17,361 bases of DNA from an uncultured Phascolarctobacterium sp. (lineage in GTDB: Bacteria > Bacillota > Negativicutes > Acidaminococcales > Acidaminococcaceae): the NCBI GenBank assembly GCA_934234275.1, contig CAKQHU010000010.1, positions 1 through 17,361 of the forward strand, in the 5' to 3' direction. Made by a program: the position numbers and the translations under genes. Below the pieces are notes generated by a model. It did not search any database, was not told the origin of the DNA, and worked only from the letters and a program-made list of their open reading frames with translations. This document shows positions 12,837 to 17,361 of the stretch, in pieces (the first letter of the stretch is position 1; each line of letters opens with the position of its first letter).

Positions 12837-12880
12837 ATGCAAAAACAAGCTAAGGCTTAAATCCTCAGCTTGTTTTGCAT
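12837..12880 (-). terminator. Strong hairpin between receptor and binding-protein genes
   Basis: An 18-bp stem with one bulge and one G-U pair joins 12837-12854 and 12862-12880; leftward it is followed by TCTTTT. The short T run suggests a partial terminator or a 3' end protecting the receptor mRNA. Confidence 0.65.
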
Positions 12881-12895
12881 AATTAATTTTTAAAA

Positions 12896-15172
12896 TTAGA
12901 ATTTGTACTTAACGCCAAGCATGAAGGAACGACCAGGTTGCGGCCAAGAACCAATACCAAGATAATTAGTGTAAGTATTCTCCCAAGCCTGATTGGTCAG
13001 GTTGCTTACTGTACCATAGAGAATCCAATTTTTCTTAAATTCGTAGTTAGCAGCCAAGTCAAGCACGAAGAATCTGTTGCTTGTATATGCTTCAGTGTTT
13101 AAGCCTGTATAGTAGTTACCAAACAAAGAAACGCTCAGTTTGTCATTTTCATAGGTCAAATCTGCAGTGTAAATATTCTGCGGACGCAGTTTGTTGATTG
13201 CAGTATTGACATTACCATCTGCCCAAGACAAATCCGGATCGAATTGCATACCATTTTTTGCTTTCCATTCGTCACATGCATGAGAATAGTTCAAATTCAG
13301 TCCTAAATGCTCGTTAAATTTTTGAGAAATAGTAAAGTTAAAGGATTTTTTATCTTCCTTAGCATTTACATACTTCAGTTTAAAATCTTTAACATCCTTA
13401 TCCCATACACTGTATCTTGCCACAGCATTGCTCATTTTGGTGTAATCGTAATGCACGGAAACAGATGTATTATCAGAGAAATCCTTTCTTACACCAATTG
13501 TCCAAACATCACCCTTTTCGTCTTCCAATCCAGCAGGAGCGCTGCCATTGGTTCTATCATAGTCACCAACACGCAAAGGTCTGTATACTTTAGTATAGCC
13601 CAAATACATGCTTGCTGTATCATCAAAGGCATACTGTGTATTTAAGGTCGGAGTAATGGTAGTTGTGGATTCAGCAGAATTCCATTTTGTACCATCTCTG
13701 TCAGTTCGTGAAAAATCACTGTAATAGGAATATCTTACAGACGGTGTAATATCCCAATGATCATTGATATGGATTTTATCCTGGATATAACCTAAAACGC
13801 TGTCTCTTTCAACTACAGATTTCTGATTTGTTTTGGTACGGAAGCTTAAGTATTTGGATTTATCATAAGTCCAGGTTGTCAGCAAATCATGAATGCCGAC
13901 AGATTTTGCAAGCTGGAGCTGAACGCCGTCATTTTTCAGCTCATTATAATAAGATCTATAGTTTCTTCCTCTGTAATGAGTTTTTGCCCATTCATCCCAT
14001 TCCTTAGTGAACGGCAACGGTGCTGCCAAATCTCCGTCACCACCGCCGAAGGAACCCCAATATCTTTCATTCTGTTTGTAGTATCTGATAAAGCTTTCCA
14101 TACCGTTTTCCTTATTAAAGGAATAGGTTACATCATAGTTATTCTTATTGTATGCGTTATATGCACCAAGCCACATAATCCATAAGTTTCTGTAGCCTGG
14201 ATTTTTAATATTGCCGGTAAGGCCTTGGTCATAATATTGTTTAATTCTTTCCCACTCGGTAGGAGTCAAATATTTATAATAAGGTGCTGTCAGCGGATAA
14301 TCATCATCACCCTGTAAGTGACTGTAGGCTACAGTCAATCTATGTGTATCATCAAAATCATAGTCAACACGTGCATTGATAGAATCTTCTTTATAACCGG
14401 TTTGTGCCCATTTATGGTTTACACCGGTCAGACCATCTTTGTAATGAGAATCACTACCGGTTTCACGGCGTCCAGACATGAATACCTTTAACTTTCCGTC
14501 ATCGCTACCACCGGACACAGACATTCCATAGTTACGTTTATTCCAAGAACCAGCAGAATAATCTATAGAACCGGTTGTTTTCTGTCCACCTTTTTTAGTA
14601 ATGATATTGATAACACCACCTGTAGCATCTGCACCATAAATAGAAGCACCAGGTCCTTTAATTACTTCGATTTTATCGATATTATCCATGCTGGTAATCT
14701 GGTTAATATCTACCATTGCCTTAGAACCAGAACCAGAATTGCCTGCAACTGTGCCGCCAGATGTGTTATCCAGACGACGTCCGTCAATCAATACTACTAC
14801 TCTGGCATCACCATTAATGCTTACAATAGTATGGGTTTGGGTATAACCATATTCGCCGCCTCTATAGCCGCCAGGAGATTGTACCTGTACACCGGGAATA
14901 GTTTTTAAAGCATCACCTAATTGCTGATAATGACGTTTCTCTAAAGTCTGGCTGGTAATTACATTAACGTCACCACCAGTACGATAGTAGGATTGCTCAG
15001 TATTAATATCACCAAATTGGTTTCTTACAGCATCAGCTTCAACAATAACGCCATCCAAAGTATAATTATCTAAGGTTTTGTCAACAGTAGCTGCTGCGCT
15101 TGCGCTTGCGCACAGGCCCATTGCCATCATCATAGCAGCCGCAGCTGTATATCTTCTCTTCATGTTACTCAT
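12896..15172 (-). CDS. btuB: TonB-dependent outer-membrane receptor, BtuB-like
   Basis: 758 residues. There is a signal peptide of ~26 residues ending in ASASA, and a TonB-box-like DGVIVEAD at 40-47. The plug domain spans ~66-200 with GDVNVITSQTLEK, LGDALKTIPGVQVQSPGG, VVVLIDGRRL and IDKIEVIKGPGASIYGADATGGVINIITKKG split over 166-196. A 22-strand barrel follows, ending in KYKF with the terminal phenylalanine used for outer-membrane assembly. It imports cobalamin with energy from TonB (tonB not in the window). The start ATG 15172 (MSNMKRR) has only GAAAGAAG upstream; M4 is an alternative. A TonB receptor in a Firmicute-like background is the main evidence for Negativicutes. Substrate inferred from the riboswitch. 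Confidence 0.9.
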   Translation of the reverse strand: MSNMKRRYTAAAAMMMAMGLCASASAAATVDKTLDNYTLDGVIVEADAVRNQFGDINTEQSYYRTGGDVNVITSQTLEKRHYQQLGDALKTIPGVQVQSPGGYRGGEYGYTQTHTIVSINGDARVVVLIDGRRLDNTSGGTVAGNSGSGSKAMVDINQITSMDNIDKIEVIKGPGASIYGADATGGVINIITKKGGQKTTGSIDYSAGSWNKRNYGMSVSGGSDDGKLKVFMSGRRETGSDSHYKDGLTGVNHKWAQTGYKEDSINARVDYDFDDTHRLTVAYSHLQGDDDYPLTAPYYKYLTPTEWERIKQYYDQGLTGNIKNPGYRNLWIMWLGAYNAYNKNNYDVTYSFNKENGMESFIRYYKQNERYWGSFGGGDGDLAAPLPFTKEWDEWAKTHYRGRNYRSYYNELKNDGVQLQLAKSVGIHDLLTTWTYDKSKYLSFRTKTNQKSVVERDSVLGYIQDKIHINDHWDITPSVRYSYYSDFSRTDRDGTKWNSAESTTTITPTLNTQYAFDDTASMYLGYTKVYRPLRVGDYDRTNGSAPAGLEDEKGDVWTIGVRKDFSDNTSVSVHYDYTKMSNAVARYSVWDKDVKDFKLKYVNAKEDKKSFNFTISQKFNEHLGLNLNYSHACDEWKAKNGMQFDPDLSWADGNVNTAINKLRPQNIYTADLTYENDKLSVSLFGNYYTGLNTEAYTSNRFFVLDLAANYEFKKNWILYGTVSNLTNQAWENTYTNYLGIGSWPQPGRSFMLGVKYKF

Positions 15173-15186
15173 ACACTTCTTTCTGT

Positions 15187-15212
15187 AAAATTTGAGTTTC
15201 TTGCAAACTCAA
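15187..15212 (-). terminator. Small intergenic hairpin before the receptor gene
   Basis: TTGAGTTT (15192-15199) pairs with AAACTCAA (15205-15212), 5-nt loop, followed leftward by ATTTT. It lies just before the weak ribosome site of the receptor gene and may be a processing or partial stop site. Confidence 0.45.
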
Positions 15213-15237
15213 CGCCTAATACTCATCAAAAACATTA

Positions 15238-15639
15238 TCAGAACCGCGCACCATTAATATACGTAAACGTATAGGTCTGCGCTGTTACCCAGTTGTTGAC
15301 ACTATCATCAGCAAACGGGCCAAAATTAAGATTCAGCTTGCGTGAAGCTTTGGCAGGAATCTTACACATAGGAAACTTTACTGGTCTGCCAAGAAATTGC
15401 TTGCGCTCGCCATTTTTATCTGTGTATGTAACACGCATAATAAATTCGTTCAGCTTAGTGATTGCAACGTCATTGCGCTTGTTGACAAAAGTACCTGTTA
15501 CACACAGATCGCCGCCGTTAACCCATACCTTGGATGTTGTCCAATCCAAAATCATTTTGTCACTCGATACCTCAGCACCGGCAAGTGCAGGGCACATCAG
15601 CGCCAGAATTAAGGTCAGCAGCATAAATATCCTTTTCAT
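15238..15639 (-). CDS. Small secreted protein of unknown function, first gene of the B12 operon
   Basis: 133 residues: a signal peptide (MKRIFMLLTLILALMCPALA, cleavage probably after AGA at ~22) and a mature domain of ~110 residues rich in predicted beta strands. It has two cysteines (C46, C92) that could form a disulfide, and no motif I recognise. C16 in the signal is not in a good lipobox. The start ATG 15639 has AAGGAGG 4-5 nt upstream, a strong site. It is the first gene after the cobalamin riboswitch and precedes the receptor gene by 65 bp, so it should be made when cobalamin is scarce. A periplasmic accessory role in B12 uptake is inference. Confidence 0.8.
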   Translation of the reverse strand: MKRIFMLLTLILALMCPALAGAEVSSDKMILDWTTSKVWVNGGDLCVTGTFVNKRNDVAITKLNEFIMRVTYTDKNGERKQFLGRPVKFPMCKIPAKASRKLNLNFGPFADDSVNNWVTAQTYTFTYINGARF

Positions 15640-15695
15640 AGCTCCTCCTTTCTCTCATAATTTTTGAGCATACTGGGAAAAAATTTATTTTCATA

Positions 15696-15736
15696 AAACC
15701 ATCTGACCAAGCTATCCTTGTTCCGCTTGTCAGATG
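15696..15736 (-). terminator. Second leader hairpin downstream of the riboswitch terminator
   Basis: CATCTGAC (15700-15707) pairs with GTCAGATG (15729-15736) and AAGC with GCTT inside, followed leftward by GTTTTAT. It may be a further attenuator or an mRNA-stabilising element in the long leader. Confidence 0.5.
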
Positions 15737-15782
15737 TTAATATGCAAGAATAATAAATATATTTCATGCAAACATTACAGTT

Positions 15783-15821
15783 AAAATAAAAGCGTCTTGC
15801 CGCACTGTGACAGCAAGACGC
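15783..15821 (-). terminator. Cobalamin riboswitch expression platform terminator
   Basis: GCGTCTTGC (15792-15800) pairs perfectly with GCAAGACGC (15813-15821), followed leftward by TTTTATTTT. Its place 56 bp after the aptamer and ahead of the first gene indicates transcription attenuation: cobalamin-bound aptamer would favour this stop. Confidence 0.82.
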
Positions 15822-15876
15822 ACTTATCCCCGGGAAAGCGCAATCCTGTACATCGCAGGTTGTTCGAAAGGCCCTA

Positions 15877-16021
15877 TATCAGGCAGTTCTTCTGGCTCTG
15901 CTTCATCGCCAACCTTGTCTTCCCGGTTTCCCAGTGACGTAATAAGACCGGCTCCACATTACAGCTGCGGGACAGCACAGGTTTTGCACCTGTTTACCTA
16001 TTAAGTGTAATACACCTGATA
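15877..16021 (-). promoter_or_regulatory. Cobalamin (B12) riboswitch aptamer
   Basis: On the minus strand TATCAGG (16021-16015) and CCTGATA (15883-15877) close stem P1. Inside are GGTGCAAAACCTGTG and GTCCCGCAGCTGTAAT of the conserved core, the AGCCGG and GTCACTGGGAAACCGGGAAG part of the peripheral stems, and the B12 box AGCCAGAAGAACTGCC (15897-15882), which matches 14 of 16 positions of the classical box AGCCAGGAGACCTGCC. It senses adenosyl- or another cobalamin and represses the downstream uptake operon. Confidence 0.92.
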
Positions 16022-16221
16022 CGCTAATATTCACTTATTATCAAAACAGCTCTACTATTTTCAGCAATTATCAGTTTTTCTTGTCTCAATATAAAAATAA
16101 AATAGCTTTCCGAAATCCAATAAAGCAAAGTGTCGCTAACTTCTATCAGCTGATAACTTGTATGCATTAATTTGCTATTTATTTTGAGATTTACTTTAAT
16201 TACATAATTGTTGATAAATGC

Positions 16222-16251
16222 ATTATAGCACCCTATTATATCTGCCGTCAA
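16222..16251 (-). promoter_or_regulatory. Promoter of the cobalamin operon
   Basis: Minus strand -35 TTGACG (16251-16246), 18-bp spacer, extended -10 TGCTATAAT (16230-16222). It gives a leader of about 190 nt before the aptamer; that A/T-rich stretch (16022-16215) shows no gene with a ribosome site. A promoter closer to the aptamer is not excluded. Confidence 0.65.
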
Positions 16252-16311
16252 GCAGAAAAATTAAGAAAATTTTTTACATCAGGATATTTTAGCTAATTTT
16301 TACGTAAATAC

Positions 16312-16395
16312 AAAAAGCTCCGCTTTAATGTAACCTATGAAAATAACATCTCTCATACATAGGTCAACATCCTTAAAGCGGAGTTTTGCTTCTTT
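16312..16395 (-). terminator. Long composite bidirectional hairpin terminator
   Basis: CTCCGCTTTAA (16318-16328) pairs with TTAAAGCGGAG (16373-16383), and inside it ACCTATG (16333-16339) with CATAGGT (16358-16364). Leftward it is followed by CTTTTTGTATTT, rightward by TTTTGCTTCTTTTT. It lies 113 bp beyond the amino acid transporter genes and separates them from the B12 operon. Between it and 16508 I see nothing else. Confidence 0.75.
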
Positions 16396-16507
16396 TTAAT
16401 GTAAAACATTTCATTTTATTAAAAAAATCATTCTATCAGCACAATGTTAGTTGGCTGAATAGATTAATCATTATCACCATGAAACATCTTACCCATATTT
16501 AATTTTC

Positions 16508-17239
16508 TTATAAAATCTTGGACAGGAAGTTTTTGGTGCGTTCTTCTTTCGGATTGCCAAAAATCTCCTCAGGAGTTCCTTCTTCCAAAATTTTTCCGCC
16601 GTCTACGAAGCATACACGGTCGCCAACCTCACGGGCAAAGCCCATTTCGTGAGTAACAACGGCCATGGTCATGCCTTCATTAGCCAGCTGCTTCATAACG
16701 TCCAGAACCTCGTTAACCATTTCCGGGTCAAGAGCACTTGTAGGCTCGTCAAACAGCAAAGCTTTCGGCTTCATGCACAGTGCACGCGCAATAGCAACAC
16801 GCTGCTGCTGACCGCCGCTGAGCTGGTCGGGATAATTGTTGGCTTTGTCTTCCATGCCAACCTTTTTCAGGTACATATGCGCAGTCTTTTCTGCTTCATC
16901 CTTAGAAACGCCGCGCACCTTCATCGGTGCCAGCATCAGATTCTGCATAACAGTCATATGCGGGAACAGATTAAAGCGCTGGAATACCATGCCTACTTCC
17001 TTGCGGATTTCGTTAATATTAGCCTCACCGTTCAGAGGAATACCATCGATAACAATACTGCCGCCGGTAGGCTCCTCCAAAAAGTTTATGCAGCGCAGCA
17101 GAGTACTCTTACCGCTACCGCTGGGGCCGATGATAACAACAACCTCTTTTTCCGCAATCGTCAGGTTTACACCCTTGAGTACGTGCAGATCACCAAAGCT
17201 TTTCTTCAGATCTTTGATTACAATCATTTCCTTGCTCAT
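16508..17239 (-). CDS. glnQ: Polar amino acid ABC transporter ATP-binding protein
   Basis: 243 residues, standard size for the GlnQ/HisP group. Walker [10 protein letters not shown] (38-46), Q-loop Q87 in [13 protein letters not shown], signature LSGGQQQ (140-146), Walker [13 protein letters not shown] (161-172) and H-loop H197 in VTHEMGFA. The FNLFPHMT and EEIFGNP segments are typical of polar amino acid importers. The start ATG 17239 has GGAGG 11 nt upstream and overlaps the permease stop by 4 bp (ATGA), so the two are coupled. The specific amino acid cannot be told from an ATPase. It is the last gene of its operon. Confidence 0.92.
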   Translation of the reverse strand: MSKEMIVIKDLKKSFGDLHVLKGVNLTIAEKEVVVIIGPSGSGKSTLLRCINFLEEPTGGSIVIDGIPLNGEANINEIRKEVGMVFQRFNLFPHMTVMQNLMLAPMKVRGVSKDEAEKTAHMYLKKVGMEDKANNYPDQLSGGQQQRVAIARALCMKPKALLFDEPTSALDPEMVNEVLDVMKQLANEGMTMAVVTHEMGFAREVGDRVCFVDGGKILEEGTPEEIFGNPKEERTKNFLSKIL

Positions 17240-17361
17240 TTCGTGTCAAACCTCCGCTCCAGATAACCGGTAAACCTTGCAACAGCAAAGGTCATAATCA
17301 GATAGATAATAGCTACAGCCATCCAGATTTCAAAGGAAGCGTAGGTACGGGCAATAATCAG
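17236..17361 (-). CDS. Polar amino acid ABC transporter permease, C-terminal 41 residues (partial)
   Basis: The visible end reads through a final hydrophobic helix ([20 protein letters not shown]) and closes with YLERRFDTK. The E-x-W/Y-x-x-V-A-x-I-Y-L pattern followed by L-E-R is the standard end of HisM/GlnP family permeases. Its TGA overlaps the ATG of the ATPase gene. The gene continues beyond the right edge. Confidence 0.88.
   Translation of the reverse strand: MIIARTYASFEIWMAVAIIYLIMTFAVARFTGYLERRFDTK

Noticed and set aside
9967..15172. Iron-siderophore uptake operon
   Set aside because: The protein families fit iron or B12 equally, but the leader is a clear cobalamin riboswitch, so B12 is preferred.
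15807..16004. 65-codon plus-strand open frame over the leader
   Set aside because: It lies antisense to the cobalamin riboswitch and its terminator, which explain the sequence.
16024..16251. 75-codon minus-strand open frame upstream of the riboswitch
   Set aside because: Its start coincides with the -35 of the operon promoter, no ribosome site precedes it, and its composition is that of A/T-rich leader.
1..17361. CRISPR array or phage structural genes
   Set aside because: No regularly spaced short repeats and no recognisable phage genes were seen; the only repeats are the IS ends, the tRNA duplication and the short operator-like pairs.

Overview
The window looks like a chromosome segment of a diderm Firmicute (class Negativicutes; an Acidaminococcaceae/Phascolarctobacterium-like host is my inference). 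The genes have Firmicute-style GGAGG ribosome binding sites and rho-independent terminators, yet there is a full-length TonB-dependent outer-membrane receptor. Almost every host gene is on the minus strand; the plus strand carries only an insertion sequence, a tRNA and one tiny peptide gene.

Layout from left to right. (1) 1-891: start of a fructose operon, fruR (DeoR family) translationally coupled to fruK, which runs off the left edge, with a promoter covered by two 20-bp-spaced repeats. (2) 917-2513: a decayed right end of an IS3-type element followed by an intact IS3-family (IS150-like) element with a textbook -1 frameshift signal. (3) 2511-4193: a three-gene operon (hotdog thioesterase, F420-ligase-like protein, membrane-anchored unknown); the intact IS landed exactly on the stop codon of its last gene. 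(4) 4221-5438: an AI-2E/PerM family membrane protein. (5) 5455-6147: tRNA-Arg(CCG) with its terminator; the 3' half of the tRNA plus terminator is repeated 522 bp further on. Between the copies lies a 29-residue hydrophobic peptide gene facing a convergent promoter, the two sharing a bidirectional terminator, which is the layout of a type I toxin-antitoxin locus. (6) 6154-7855: a stand-alone HipA-like kinase and a small cysteine-containing protein. (7) 8003-9690: a gamma-glutamyltransferase without a signal peptide. (8) 9886-16251: a cobalamin uptake operon: promoter, cobalamin riboswitch with terminator, small secreted unknown protein, TonB receptor (BtuB-like), lipoprotein (BtuF-like), permease (BtuC-like), ATPase (BtuD-like). 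(9) 16312-17361: ATPase and permease end of a polar amino acid ABC importer, with a long composite hairpin downstream.

The riboswitch is what assigns the iron/B12-type importer to cobalamin: receptor, binding protein, permease and ATPase form one outer-to-inner membrane path under one B12-sensing leader, with the unknown secreted protein as its first gene. The most interesting candidates are the type I toxin-antitoxin-like locus between the tRNA repeats, and the B12-controlled secreted protein.
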